Shown one piece after another: positions 1-11,683 of a stretch of 64,000 nucleotides of DNA. The position numbers were made by a program, and so were the translations under genes. The first letter of the stretch is position 1; each line of letters opens with the position of its first letter. The stretch is from the NCBI GenBank assembly GCA_949316235.1, contig OX438743.1, positions 31,341,242-31,405,241 on the forward strand, read 5' to 3'. Under the pieces are notes generated by a model. It was not told the origin of the DNA, did no database searches, and saw only the letters and a list, made by a program, of their open reading frames with translations. The stretch is from Oegoconia quadripuncta (Eukaryota; Arthropoda; Insecta; Lepidoptera; Autostichidae).

Positions 1-140
1 ATGGGGGGGAATGGTGGGTGAGCCCATCGCCTCGCCGCAAATCTATAGATATTTTTGGTGAAAAGTCCTTAGTCGGTTTTTACGACACCCACCCAGAGAG
101 GGGTTGGTTCTATTCTAGTGCCGAAACCACACTATAACTG
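1..140 (-). repeat. Interspersed repeat fragment, family R9
   Basis: Read on the minus strand this stretch carries GGGTGTCGTAA, then CGACTAAGG, then GCGATGGGCTCACCCACC. The same blocks occur in the same order at 54130-54340 on the plus strand, and the first block recurs near 31100, so this is a dispersed repeat. The family is common in Lepidoptera as far as I remember and may be part of a LINE. It is cut by the window edge. Confidence 0.6.
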
Positions 141-1547
141 AAGAAAAATACAATTCGTTTATCAATTCATTGGTTAAAATCGGTTAGATACGAGTATCAC
201 GTCGCGATCACCCGCTGTCCGTGTGTTGTGTCCTCCTTCCTCATATGGATGGCCCTAGTGCCATGCTATTGTCATTGGCTACACTCCTTTGCTAAGGGAG
301 GCAGTGGGAAACTTCTTATCTTACTAACATTTTTTTTTTGCTTTATTTAGTGTGGGGTTCAATAGGTAGCAATAGCCAAGGAGGGCACCGTTCACCTCAG
401 TAGTAGCCGTTTCGAGTACTTCTGTCGATCCTAGCTTATAGGACTTACAGGGGAAGGAGTATGGAGGCGGGATTGTCCGTATGTTGTACTTGGCTATTCA
501 TAAAACTATATACGGAACTCTGAACTATGTACAAAAGTGGACGTCTTATTATGATGATTACGATTTAGTACAAAAGTACAAGTAAGACAATGGCCGCTTT
601 CTGGTCCTCAAGAATTTTATGAGTTTGCCATCGACTCGCAAAGAAGAAGTACAAATTTGTTTGCGGTAGAATATACAACATCACACCGATGCATTCCACG
701 ATTATTAACAAAATAATTTGTAAATTTTATCTAAATTATCAAAACAAGGGCTACTTGTGAAAAACAATGAGGATATTAAACAAAAGAAAAGGTCCGATTT
801 TATTAAACAATCGAAACGACCGGCTCGTGCCGGCGCATTGTGGGCGATACGCCCGCTAAACGTAGCGATAACATCATGCGGTGTACACTACCCTTTACTT
901 TACATTTTTTATTTATGTTGATAGCGTGTTCAATAAGTGATTTAAGGTAAGTTATTGAGTAATGAATTGATTAGGCTTACTGCATGAACTAATAAAATAA
1001 TGGACACTAATATTACAAATGGGAAAGTCATTCTGTGTGTCTGTTCGTTACCATTTCACGAGTATACAGAAAGGTAGCCTGGGCACTGGAGAACCATATA
1101 GGCTATCTTTTCACGACTAAACCTTCAAAAGATTAGCATCACCAGGCTAGTTTAAGGTAAGACAAGACACAAAATAAAAGACAAGAGTCCGCGATTAAGT
1201 AATTCTAAGCAGGCAAAGCCGCTAACGAAGGGCGAAGAATTTTACAAACAGCTATATTTGTAAAATTTTGGTCATCATACAATAACAGATGCTTGATAGA
1301 AAGTTACTTAAGTAAGCTATTTAATAATAACAAACACAAACTATTGTTTTATATTGTGAACGACATTGTCAAAACTTGAAGCAAAAATTGTCAAAACAAC
1401 CGATTTCAGTAAGGTTCCACTATCTCTAGAGTGTATCATGAGGTCTTAACAAAATTTATATGGGACTACTCTGGTGATAAAACCTATCAAATAAAAAATA
1501 ATCATCAAAATCGGTTAACAAATGACGAAACTATGACGAACATGAAA
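141..1547. other. Non-coding, nothing recognised
   Basis: AT-rich sequence with no credible ORF. A small CpG-containing patch lies at about 805-880. I see no clear repeat or exon here. Confidence 0.5.
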
Positions 1548-1872
1548 CCGCCTCCGTGGCTCAATGTAAACAACATTGGGTTTACGATTCGGAGGTCGCT
1601 GGTTCGATCCCCAGCGGGGTACATATTTAGTATTCGGTTTGGTTGGTGGTAGGGCATTTTAAATGTCCGCCTGGCTAGCTACCACCGTCTTATCTAAATC
1701 TGCCGCCAAACAGCAATGTTAATAGCATTGTTGTGTTGTGTCAGAGATAAGATAGCCAGTCCCCCAAATAAGATGGGGGTTCCGGGTCAGTACGCTACCA
1801 CCTTCGGCCTCATCTTCACTTAACATCAGGTGTGATTGAGGTCAAATGCTAATCCGTTGTGCATAAAAAAAA
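1548..1872 (+). repeat. S1 tRNA-derived SINE, near full length
   Basis: The head CCGCCTCCGTGGCTCAATG holds a pol III A box (TGGCTCAATG) and is followed by the B box GGTTCGATCCC at about 1611-1621, so the first ~75 bp are tRNA-like. The body (GGTGGTAGGGCATTTTAAATG, the ATCTTATCT/AGATAAGAT inverted pair, GCCAGTCCCCCAAATAAGAT) and the tail CATCAGGTGTGATTGAGG with oligo-A match seven other near-complete copies in the window. Non-autonomous; it presumably moves with a LINE reverse transcriptase recognising its tail. The apparent 73-residue ORF over the head is a chance reading. Confidence 0.9.
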
Positions 1873-1912
1873 TGAACCTCCTCCTTTTTTGGAGTCGGAT
1901 AAAAAGCGGATT
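1873..1912 (+). repeat. R5 repeat tail fragment
   Basis: The block CCTCCTCCTTTTTTGGAGTCG next to the oligo-A of the S1 copy is the terminal block seen at the 3' end of the R5 copies (15.5, 20.1 and 44.3 kb) and alone at 36650 and 62570. S1 therefore seems to have landed in or beside an R5 element. Confidence 0.5.
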
Positions 1913-2960
1913 ACCTTAATCCCTTTTAAAAACTATGACGCATGACCTGCCTACCTAAACTTTTCGTGTGGTAAGTTATTGTTCATTCCAGCATATTTAA
2001 TCATTTTCTTATTTAACGCCACTATTCTAACCTTAACTAATGTAAAATATACTACACACCTTATGTCACCACTTTACATAAACAATTTATTTTTAACAAA
2101 CAAAGCTTCCAAATAAATTTCGAATTCCGAATTATTACTTTTTTTAATCTAATCACGAAATCAGCGTGTACCCTCATTGGCGCGTGGTAGTGGCAGGCAC
2201 GGGCTATTGACCGGCGGCCACAATGCCTACCCCGACGCTGTTCACGGGTCATTTCTCTCAGGTGGTTGGAATTATAGTCCTTTCAAACAGGTCAGGTTGA
2301 GGACTTATTTAATTGCTTCGTCTTTCTAATGAGTAGTAAAAATACGAGTGATGCTAAGAGATATTATCTACAATGACAAAAAGTTCTAAATTTATTAGCG
2401 GTGTTTTAGTTACATGTTAGAAGCTTCATTCACCCCCAATTTAAGATTTGTCAGTCGGTGTAAAGTACCAACTGGTACCACATATTGACCGGCGAATCGC
2501 CAAGCCATCAGTTATGGTTGAATAAAGAAATTTATCTATTGTTAGGCGGATATAAGTATCGATACATCTCTTTCACTTTTGTACCTACTACTCGTTTAGT
2601 AATACATAATATAAAATATACACATATTTTTCTTTGTTTACCTTTTAATATCCAAGGCTGTGGAATAACGGCATGGAGGAACACTAACCACTATAACTCA
2701 GATTATATCAATTTTAGAGGTCAAAAGATTCACATGGTATAAACATTCAGCCTTTGATATCTATAATTATACTCGTCAGTTCATGTCTGACAGTGTATTA
2801 GGCTTTGTAAATAGATAGATAGATAAGCATTTATTTGCATCCATTTAAACACACATAACAAATTTTACATATGAAAAATACAACTAAAACAATAAAACAC
2901 AAGTACAGAAACAACAAATATTATGTGTGTGCCGCAGTATACAAAAAGGCTACAGCTCAG
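1913..2960. other. Non-coding, nothing recognised
   Basis: AT-rich apart from a GC-richer patch at about 2165-2260. No ORF resembles a known protein. Confidence 0.45.
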
Positions 2961-2967
2961 TGTATGG

Positions 2968-4450
2968 TTTTTTTTTTTTTTTTTTTTTTATATGAGACAG
3001 CGGCAAACGAGCATGCGGGTCACCTGATGGAAAGTAATCACCGCCGCCCATGGACACCCGCAACACCACCAAAAGTGTCACAGATGCGTTGCCGGCCTTT
3101 GAGGAAGGTGTAGGCTCGTTTCTTGAAGGTTCCAATGTCGTACTCGTTCGGGAACACCGCTGCCGGAAGTCCGTTCCACAGGGTGGTCGTACGTGGTAAG
3201 AAGTTTCTAGAGAAACGTACAGTGGTAGACTTCCACTCATCCAGGTGATGTGGATGGAAATTTAATTTTCTCCGAGAAGTGTATCGGTTAAATTGAGCAG
3301 GGGGTATTAGCTCGAACAGTTCTTCAGAACACTCCCCATGAAATATGCGATAGAGAATGCAGAGGGACGCGACGTCTCTTCGCAACGCCAGGGGATCCAG
3401 TCGGTCGGTGAGACTCTCTTTACCGACAATTCGGACTGCGCGACGTTGAACGCGGTCAAAAGGAAGAAGCTGGTACTGAGGTGCCCCAGCCCATAGGTGA
3501 GAACAATACTCCACGTGCGGCCGAACTTGCGCCTTATAAAGTTGGAGGCGGTGAGCCGGCGTGAAGTAACGAGCCGCTCTACTGATGACACCTAACTTTT
3601 TGGCGGCCAACTTGGCCTTATCCTCCAGATGACCGCGAAATTGAACGTCACTGGAGATGTTCACTCCGAGAATCCCAATACTCAGCTTAACGTCAAGGGG
3701 AGTGCTCTGAAATTGAAGAGACAGGGGAAATGGAATCTTCTTTGCGGTGAATGCGCAAACTTGTGTCTTTTTAGGGTTAAACTTAACTAGGTTGAGAATG
3801 CCCCAATTAGAGACTTGGTCTAGTGAGGTCTCGATTTCAGACACAAGCTTGTCCCGACACTCATCAACGTGCGCCCGAGAAAGATTAGCACGGCCGGCAT
3901 ATAAGGCATCACCCGTACTGTCATCCGCATAACAATGGAAGTCACAGGTTTGTAACATGTCATTGATATGCAGAAGAAACAGGGTGGGGGATAGTACGCA
4001 GCCTTGCGGGACTCCAGCTTTCACGGGTTTTAAATCAGAGCAAGAACCGTCGACAACGACTTTAATGCTACGATCCGTGAGAAAGCTGGCAACCCATTTA
4101 CAAAAATTATCGGGCAGCCCAAAGGAAGGAAGCTTCGAGAGAAGCGCTTTGTGCCACACCCGATCAAAGGCTTTCGCTATGTCCAAACTGACAGCCAACG
4201 CCTCGCCCTTGCTCTCTACCGCCTCCGCCCATCTATGCGTAGACAAGAAGATCACCAGCCCATCGACCCCTACGGAATCCGTACTGACGATCATTGAGCA
4301 GCTGGTGCTCATCCAAGTACTGCAAGAGCTGGCGGTTTATAATGCTTTCCATTATTTTGGAGAGCAGGGACGTAATGGCTATAGGTCTGTAGTTTCCTGG
4401 ATCTGAGCCCGAGGCGGGCAAAACACTGGTATTCTGCTGAAACCTGAGGG
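2968..4450 (-). mobile_element. 5'-truncated non-LTR retrotransposon (jockey/CR1-like) with poly-A tail
   Basis: The element reads on the minus strand. It ends with a 22-base poly-T on the plus strand (2968-2989), which is its poly-A tail, preceded by the 3' block with CATCAGGTGACCCGCATGC that I associate with lepidopteran LINE 3' ends. The readable part starts inside the reverse transcriptase at about 4440, so the endonuclease and ORF1 are missing, as expected for a 5'-truncated insertion. I could not find a convincing target-site duplication. A degraded relative of its 3' end lies at 44381-44520. Confidence 0.85.
3038..4421 (-). pseudogene. Reverse transcriptase of jockey/CR1-like LINE, frameshifted and 5'-truncated
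   Basis: This is the polymerase part of the LINE ORF2 protein, which copies LINE RNA into DNA at a nicked target. Motifs in order: NYRPIAITSLLSKIMES and YGFRRGR in one frame, then, after a frameshift near 4236-4245, [12 protein letters not shown] (motif A aspartate), [13 protein letters not shown] (motif B), CYADDS (catalytic YADD), [12 protein letters not shown] and ILGVNISSD (motif E), then the C-terminal region with [27 protein letters not shown] and [13 protein letters not shown]. From the frameshift to the stop at 3038 the frame is open for over 400 codons, so the copy is fairly young. The methionine at 4312 is not a real start. There is no RNase H domain, which fits the CR1/jockey group. 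Subfamily is not certain. Confidence 0.85.
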
Positions 4451-4465
4451 TTGGTCGTGGGACAA

Positions 4466-4740
4466 ATGGAATTTTGAAATGTGTTTAGTGTTATCAAATT
4501 AAAACTAACGTTATTGGTAAATGAATATTGTGTAAAATTATTCCCGTAACATATTGGATTCAATTAATAATTAAGTTATTGAACCAAATTTATTATAATT
4601 ATAGAATAAATTGATAATTAATGAAAAATTAACAAATTATTGCAATTTTCGATTTCATATTCTATACACGTTATAATTTCTATTTGTAATCTATGTAACC
4701 TATCTGATTTATGTAATGTAATAAATAAATTATTATTATT
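4466..4740. other. AT-rich flank
   Basis: Very AT-rich stretch between the LINE and an S3 fragment, ending in a short ATT run. Nothing else seen. Confidence 0.5.
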
Positions 4741-4985
4741 ATGAGTACTTCCGTGCTTCCGAGGGCCGATTCAATTATCGGTACAGGTTGTTTTCAATTC
4801 AAGGCAGTCGTTAACCCCCAAGTCGGTGGTCTTCAGGAACACTGTTAGGTGGCCACTGCGGTCTGACACAAATCCACCAATCCGCACTGGGCCCGTGTGA
4901 TAAATTATGGCTCATACCCACTTCCAGTGAGAGGAGGCTGTGTCCCAACAGTGGGGACGTGTAAGGCTGTAGATAGTAGATTCCG
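4741..4985 (+). repeat. S3 (5S-derived) SINE, 5'-truncated
   Basis: It lacks the 5S-like head but matches the S3 body in order: CCGTGCTTCCGAGGGCC, GGTTGTTTTCAATTCAAGGC, GTGGCC, TCTGACACAAATCCACC, GAGAGGAGGCTGTGTCCCAAC and GTAAGGCTGTAGATAG. Compare the head-bearing copies at 18625 and 30075. 5' truncation is normal for retroposed copies. Confidence 0.75.
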
Positions 4986-5485
4986 ACCACTCTTGCGACG
5001 TAACCAAGCAAATTATATTCAAACTTCAGATTTATTTTCGGTCTTTAATATTTATCAAAAACTTACCTTGCACATCTTTCACCTAGCACTTGCTGACAGC
5101 GATTCAAAGGTATTCTGAGCTGATGTTTGGATATACTTAAGTTCCCAAATAACCAGGTAACTACTAGTTACTACTTCAAAATCGTTCATTGGTCGTCTGC
5201 TATAGACAGAGTATCCTGTGTGGTCATAAATTAATTGGTATTATTTATTTAATACTGCAATAATATGAATACGCAGGTGAAAGAATTGGACTGACCTGAC
5301 CCTTCACGTAGGTATTATAAAAGGAGACTAATGCAGAAAACACGAAAAGCATCGATAGAAGCATCGATAGAAGGTAGCTAGACATTTGAACGACGATGGG
5401 TTCAGCTCACTCCCTGTCTCCTGTGGAAGGTGGATGTTGTTTCAAGTATTTATATTTGTAACAACCAAACACCAAACAAACCAAA
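4986..5485. other. Non-coding, small tandem duplication
   Basis: Nothing recognised except a 12-bp direct duplication (GCATCGATAGAA twice) at about 5349-5373. Confidence 0.5.
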
Positions 5486-5545
5486 TTTCACTTAACATCA
5501 GGTGTGATTGAGGTCAAGTACCAACACGTGGTGCATAAAAAAAAC
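5486..5545 (+). repeat. S1 SINE tail fragment
   Basis: Only the last ~60 bp of S1 are present: CACTTAACATCAGGTGTG, ATTGAGGTCAAGTACCAAC and GTGCAT followed by A8. This is the extreme of 5' truncation, leaving the LINE-like tail alone. Confidence 0.8.
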
Positions 5546-6950
5546 CATGTGTTCGGGAGACTTTTGGACACCCCATTTTAGATAAAGGTCGATGTTAATG
5601 TACGTATCATGAAGCCTATCAAAGTCAAATGAAAAGGAATAAAAGGGGAGGTTACCTCAAACAAAGTCGCTGGCAAATCTAAAATAAAATCGTACAATGA
5701 AAGTCGCTATACAATTTGTTACATGTAGAGTTTTTATTTGATTAAAAGCAAGTAAAAGGTATGATTGTAAAAATCCTTGGCTAAAGAAAGATGTCACATT
5801 GTCCGCATTGTTGGCATAATTACGCGGCCCGTATGTCATTCTGGAAATCTTACAATGACTATGGACTTCAGAAAGATTACACTGGAATATATTCATCACC
5901 ATATCAACACTATACTCATAATTGTAAATAGTCCTTTTAGTTTGTAACGTTGTAGTTTGTAATGAATAATAATATATAATTTAAATAATTTCGGCCGGTA
6001 TATCCATCTAAATAAGAGAAATTTATACATATTTTGAACGTGAACCCTAGGAGAGGAGAAATTAGTTCTTAATTCCTTCGCTCTTACTTAGCCAAGATCA
6101 GTTTTTGCCCCTATTGCCTCAGGAAAGAGGGTAATGTTTTCGAGTATATGTAAATATGTAGATTTCTAAATACCTTCACCTATTTTTATGTGCAAGGTAT
6201 CCTTCCATTTTTAATCGACTTCAAAAAAGGAGGAGGTTCTGTATTCGGGGCGTATTCTGTATTAAAAAATTCCACATAATACAAAATATTCTGTCGGGGT
6301 TTTTTGGTTTTTATATCTTAAATTGTTATTAGGTTATTACTTACAAACCATGTCTCAGAAGCAAGCACGATCTAACATTCTTCTTTTCCGATTTAATAAT
6401 GTAATTTTAAATATTTGCATCATATATGATACATATAACTTTAACAGACAATGCAAATAAGAGCAGCAGTAAGGAGATGAGCATACAAGTTGTCCGTATT
6501 TGTAGTTTTCGTGTAAGAATTATACCTGTATTTTCACTACGGCAGACGTTGATGGCTTCACAAAAGAATTATTTTGCCTTCACATACGGCTTGCTATAAG
6601 CTTTCTTCGGGGAAATAACTTTATAAAGACTGACTCGGCTATTGTAGCTCAACGGACTGGTTTCTTTTCAACCTAGGTACTGAAATATCAAGGCTAGTTT
6701 TCATATTCGATGGAGTCATTAAAAATAGATACCTGCTCATTCTAAAGAAAATTGGTTTTATTCAGAAGAACCGCCAAATACTTGATACCTAATTTTGATG
6801 CCACTCAATGATTTGTTGTATATAAAAATTTCGCTCAATGTAGTTGATTTGGGTGTCCGAGACAGTAAACTATTACCATTTTTTTTTTCATTTGAAGTAT
6901 TCAATTGCAAACTAATTTTCGTACATTATTTTAGTTGCACTCATTTTAGC
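5546..6950. other. Non-coding; R5 terminal block at ~6212-6250
   Basis: AT-rich. The only repeat I recognise is the reverse-oriented R5 terminal block (AAAAAAGGAGGAGGTTC) near 6225. No plausible exon. Confidence 0.45.
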
Positions 6951-7118
6951 CAATGGTTTCGATTCGGATGTACACCAACTAACCTAAACGAAACTAAAAC
7001 CAGTTTTAAAGTAGTACTGTCTCTTTCTCTCTGCAAGAGTACGATGCGACGGTACCACTCCAAAACTGGTTTTAGTTTAGATTATTTTAGTTGGTGTACA
7101 TTCGAATCGACACCATTG
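6951..7118. mobile_element. Foldback MITE, ~168 bp
   Basis: The two ends are long imperfect inverted repeats of about 65 bp: the left arm starts CAATGGTTTCGATTCGGATG and holds ACACCAACTAA and CTAAAACCAGTTTT, and the right arm is its reverse complement with scattered differences. The loop of ~35 bp carries TCTCTTTCTCTCTGCAAGAG. It has no coding capacity, so it is a non-autonomous hairpin element. No clear target duplication was seen. Confidence 0.8.
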
Positions 7119-7684
7119 TAACATTAATAGGTACAAGGGGCGTACAATGTTAACTGCACATTTACAATAAACATTTTACAGGACATTTGTTGACTTATTG
7201 GTTTTTAAAAATACTACAGGTAAACCGTAATGTATGAATGTCCAAAAGTAAATTCATATTCAATCGATTTCTAAAAAGGAGGATTTTACTTTATAGATCC
7301 AAATACTTACTACAAAAATTACAAGACTTTTACCTTTCCCTCTTACGGTAACCTCATCGGTTTATATGTATACGGAAATCACCATCAGTTTATGTGTATA
7401 TGTTTGATAGGGGTTACCGTCAGAGTGGGTACATATAAATTTGGTTAATATCTGATTTTGCATTCCGGAGTAAGACCCAAATAGTATGTAATTAGTTGTA
7501 TACTGAAGACATATGGTTTTTGCTGAGCTCAGAAGTCGGTTGTTTTACCAATTTGTGGCGTGACAATTTCGTAATTGTAATTGTAACAGCGACAATCTTG
7601 AAACTAATAATAAAAGCCGTAGTTATGGATATACCAAATTAAACTGATTTTTAAGTAAAATATAGATTACGAAGAAGATGGCGG
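7119..7684. other. Non-coding; R5-like block at ~7258
   Basis: Includes a reverse-oriented relative of the R5 terminal block (AAAAAGGAGGATTTTAC) at about 7270. Nothing else recognised. Confidence 0.4.
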
Positions 7685-7796
7685 GACTAGCTAGATAAGT
7701 TCCTCAAAAATCGGTCAGAGGAAGCCTGGGATAGAGAGGCGTGGAGAGAGGAGAGGAGGGCTTTGCCCAGCAGTGGGACAGTATGGGCTCCTAATA
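7685..7796 (+). pseudogene. LINE reverse-transcriptase C-terminus, short relic
   Basis: The stretch holds AGGAAGCCTGGGATAGAGAG and TTTGCCCAGCAGTGGGAC, reading as EEAWDREAW followed in another frame by FAQQWD. EAFAQQWD/EAYVQQW is the usual end of the endonuclease-reverse transcriptase proteins of lepidopteran LINEs; compare the minus-strand relic at 29592-29792. It ends at an AAT microsatellite. Confidence 0.65.
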
Positions 7797-7812
7797 ATAA
7801 TAATAGATTAGT

Positions 7813-7970
7813 TTCTTATTTATTTATTTATTTATCATTTATTGCACACAAGAAAAATAACATACAGATACAACATAATAGAGACGACACAACAGGTTCT
7901 GCTTATTTCTACAATGAAATTTCTTCCAGCAGACCTATGAAAGAGAGATATGAATGGAAGAGGCAGATAA
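7813..7970 (-). repeat. LINE 3' tail (RTE-like), minus strand
   Basis: CATTTATTGCACACAAG followed by AATTTCTTCCAGCAGACC is the reverse complement of the usual LINE tail in this window, which reads GGTTGTCTGGAAGAGA ... CAATAAAG. Compare 37165-37351 (+). Only the 3' end is present. Confidence 0.6.
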
Positions 7971-8126
7971 GACGTGCACAATGAAAATCTAAAGAAATGA
8001 ATAAATATGATAGTAAAAAAAAATTTCCAATAGAGAAAAACAGTAAAATTTGCCGAAAGACGTATGTACGAGCGTTATGAATACTTTACGAATATGATAT
8101 CTATTGCCTATATAATATAATCAATC

Positions 8127-8216
8127 AATCAATCAAATACGCTTTATTGTTTAAATAAGGAAGGTACATTTACATATAATCTACGATGATGATTAAAGTA
8201 TAGCGATACTTTAACA
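8127..8216 (-). repeat. LINE 3' tail, minus strand, with AATC repeats
   Basis: Four AATC units run into AAATACGCTTTATTG, the reverse complement of a LINE tail. A perfect 9-bp-arm hairpin (TTAAAGTAT / ATACTTTAA) lies at about 8194-8215. Confidence 0.5.
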
Positions 8217-9525
8217 AAGAAGTAGCGCAAATACTAATACAAACGTACTTAGTTCTACCTTATTTTCAACCTTAGAACTAAATGAGTTTGTACTATCACT
8301 ATTCCCGGCGACCCTAAAGTAACAATGACGTAATTCACAATATCACCTGACAGTGTTTAAAGTTTTTATGTTCACTGACCCTAAAGATCATTAACATCCA
8401 TAACCAGTTTCCATCACAAACAAGTGTCAACTGCACAAAAAAGATAATCTTAGAACAAAATAGTCGTTGCTGTCAATGTCAATCATATCTGACCCAAGAC
8501 CCTCGCCCCATGGTCAAGTTCGATTCCTAATTCATTTCTGATGACTCCAAAGGCCAGGGTCGTTGGAGATGACTGGGATTTACATACAGACAGACAGTTG
8601 AATAATGACCATCGTTCAATGGGGGTCATCGTTTTTTTGTCATATTTTACTAATTATTGTAAACTAAAATCTTTATAAGCTTTTAGACATTGGAGCTTAT
8701 TTAAAGACAGTGAAGATAGAAAATGGAGTGTTTGGTATAAATTCATTGTTAATTCTTTATGATGACGTTAGTTACTATTTTCAGTCTTTTGTCTGAATAC
8801 ATATAAGCATGTTTACCTACTTTTTCTTGGCTTACTATCTATAAGGTGCTACCGCTCTTTCCAATTGTCCTTTAAGTAACTCAATATAGCGCAACGGACT
8901 TTTGTCAAAATATTTACTTTTGTCATCGCAGTCACACAATGGGCCTCTTAACGCTAATAATGCCTTTCGCGTCATTCAAATCCCCAGTCAGCATGTAATT
9001 GTCATTTTAATTTCCACTGTTCTTTAAGTAGGACATTTTGTATGACAATATACGTCATTCGAGAGTCGATTGTCAATGGATCAGGAGATAGATTAAGATA
9101 ACAGTCATATCGAATTGCAAGATTTTTGCGAGTGTTCAATTTTAATTCGATATAGTTTTTCTAGCTGGCAACAAAAACGTGTGAGGGGCCTTTTTTGGAA
9201 AATATAAAGTAAGCATAGTAAACAGTAAGCATTTTGTAGTTACTTTACTAGTAATTGGGGTAGGTAAACCCATACAATTTAATTTAAAAATAAAATTTTC
9301 CAAATAAAAAACATAAATGGAAAACATTATGGATAAACGATAGTGATCAGTTTTCATATTCAATCTGTAATCGATATTACCGGTATTTAAAAATAAAAGT
9401 TAAATTGGGTACGGTCGGTGCAATAAGTTTAAATTTACAAGTTATTCGTGGCATTTGTGTATTCATAAATAAAATGTGGGAACAATATTATAATAAAAAC
9501 ATTTTTTAACACATCACTACATTCA
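8217..9525. other. Non-coding, nothing recognised
   Basis: No repeat family that I recognise and no ORF with a believable product. Confidence 0.5.
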
Positions 9526-9836
9526 CCGCCTCCTTGGCTCAATTTAAACTAGGGCTTACGAATCGGAGGTCGCGGTTCGATCCCCAGCGGGGTACATGTT
9601 TAGTTGGTGATAGGGCATTTTAAATATCCGCCTGGCTAGCTACTATCATCTTATCTAAGTCTGCCGCCAAACAGCATTGTTAATAGCATGTTGTGTTCCT
9701 GTTGTAATAAATAAGATAGCCTGTCCCCCAAAATAACACTGGCCTTCCGTGTGAGGTCGCTTCCACCATTGGCCTCATCTTCTCTTAACATCAGGTGTGA
9801 TTGAGGTTAAGTGCAAACTCATTTTGCATAAAAAGA
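9526..9836 (+). repeat. S1 SINE, near full length
   Basis: Complete from head (CCGCCTCCTTGGCTCAAT) through B box GGTTCGATCCC to the tail and short oligo-A. It has a 12-16 bp deletion of the TACTCGGTTTGG segment just after the head, probably between the flanking TTAG/TTGG words, and several changes in the body, so it is an older copy. Confidence 0.88.
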
Positions 9837-10524
9837 AATCACGCAAACTAGACCATGTCAGCTTTAATTTTATTACTAAAATACTTAAAATATCGCATAA
9901 TTTTTTACATGTGCTCGACCACAGTTGTATAAAAACTGGTTACTATGGTTTTACCCTTAACATTCAATCGCTTAATAAAAAATAAAACATCATTTCACGA
10001 TAAAGGATAATAACGAAAGTGTTGACCTAAATTCGCATTGACTTGATCCAATGCCAGAATGTCTATCACTTCACTAATCGCATACAATTCTGCAAACAGG
10101 GAAAGTAACATTGCAACTGAGTATAAGCCAGTTTATATTGATATCTAATCTTATAAAACATCATAGTTTTGAGGAGTCTCCTTGAATTGGACGTGTTCGC
10201 AATATGACGAGACCCAAGCTGTCGAAACATCGAGGATTTCGAATAAAAGTAAAACAATGGGTACGCGTCCCGAATTGCAAATGATACGAATGACGAGCGT
10301 GGGCTGAGAGACATGTGGGCCGGAGGTTATTCTAAACATTTTGATTTTTTAATTAGATCCCCGTGTCATTGGCTTATGTAATGTGTAATTATTTTGTGCG
10401 TATACACTATGGCGTAATTTAGTTTTTGCTATCCTGACAAAACTGCCTAGATACTAACGAGTGTCCTCGACAATGTAATTGGACGATTTGATAATATGAT
10501 ATGACAAAACAGACATTTTTAGTA
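9837..10524. other. Non-coding, nothing recognised
   Basis: AT-rich single-copy-looking sequence between an S1 copy and a MITE. Confidence 0.5.
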
Positions 10525-10916
10525 TTGGGTTTTTACCTATGAAATTGGAGTTTTATCTTCGTTAATGATATGTAAAAATTTGTTTTTTATTTGGAAAATG
10601 GAATATTATTTCAAGGTTTCATATAAAATATTTTTTTATTTCTGGGCTAAATCACATAATAAAAAAAAATTGAACAGAGCTCTTTTCATGTGCTTCCCAT
10701 AATCATTTCTTAGAATCGCTGAAACTTTTATAAAGCGGTTCTTAAAAATTAACGCTGCCTATACTTAACTTAATGTTATCCGATAATACACACAAAGTTT
10801 AGCTAAATTAGGATTTACTGTTCCCAAAAAAAAAAAAACCAAAAATGTTTGTATGAAGAAAACAGTCTCAATGAAATTCTTCATACAAACCTTCAATTTC
10901 ATAGGTAAGGACCTAA
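10525..10916. mobile_element. MITE M2 copy 1, TA-flanked
   Basis: The terminal inverted repeats start TTGGGTTTTTACCTATGAA on the left and end CATAGGTAAGGACCTAA on the right. TA dinucleotides flank both ends (10523-10524 and 10917-10918), as for Tc1/mariner-type insertions. The interior (CATACAAAC, GAACAG, GGGCTAAATCACAT) matches the copy at 54469-54877 in the opposite orientation. No ORF of size, so it is non-autonomous. Confidence 0.85.
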
Positions 10917-10918
10917 TA

Positions 10919-11683
10919 TTTTGACTGACGTTTTGCAAAATAGTTCGGTTACACAACTTTTGTAGATAATAAAGAATTTCAATAAACAACCTTTTGCTTT
11001 TTTAATTTTAAAATCAAATATTAAAAGATACAGTCAAGTGCGATTGAGAATCGTGCCTTGAGGGTATTGTAGGTATCTAACACTTACACCACCAATGACA
11101 AGAAAAATGTAACCCAATATGAAAGAAACTGCAATATTTAATTTGTTATCTGATAATTCCACATAATAATTAAACATTGATTCTATCTAATGATGATGGT
11201 TACAATGACTTCTAAAGAAAATATTTCTTTTTGTTTTGCTATAATACATCCTTCATGAAAAATTTCAAGACTAAAGGTCAAGGGGAAGTATTTTATAGGT
11301 TTGATGAGTCAGGCAATGTGCACTTAGTTTTGAAATATGCCATATATTTTTATTACATTGCTACAAATTTATTTTATTCACAGAATTGCAAAACAAACGT
11401 CTTCATATTAATTTCAGCTTGTCACACCTAGGGGACTTGAGGAAAAGGGTCCTGACCGACACACTCCTCCCACTGCAACTCCTACGAACTATGATCGACT
11501 GTGCTGTAGACACGACGCCTGATGATTGTAGACGGTGTCCTATAATGACTTGGACCTTGGCCACCAGATTAAAATTACGGTGTGTGTAAGAAAAGAGGTC
11601 CTAAGTTTAACACAATAGTGATCCCATAACGGGTTCAATTTTTATATTTTTGAAGTGCGGTGATCGAGTTTTATGTCATATAA
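10919..11683. other. Non-coding, nothing recognised
   Basis: Contains open frames of 66-67 codons with no resemblance that I know to any protein. No repeat recognised. Confidence 0.45.

Noticed and set aside
1431..1652. ORF as a small protein gene
   Set aside because: Most of it is S1 SINE head sequence.
4897..5118. 73-codon plus-strand ORF
   Set aside because: It lies over an S3 SINE fragment, so it is a chance reading.
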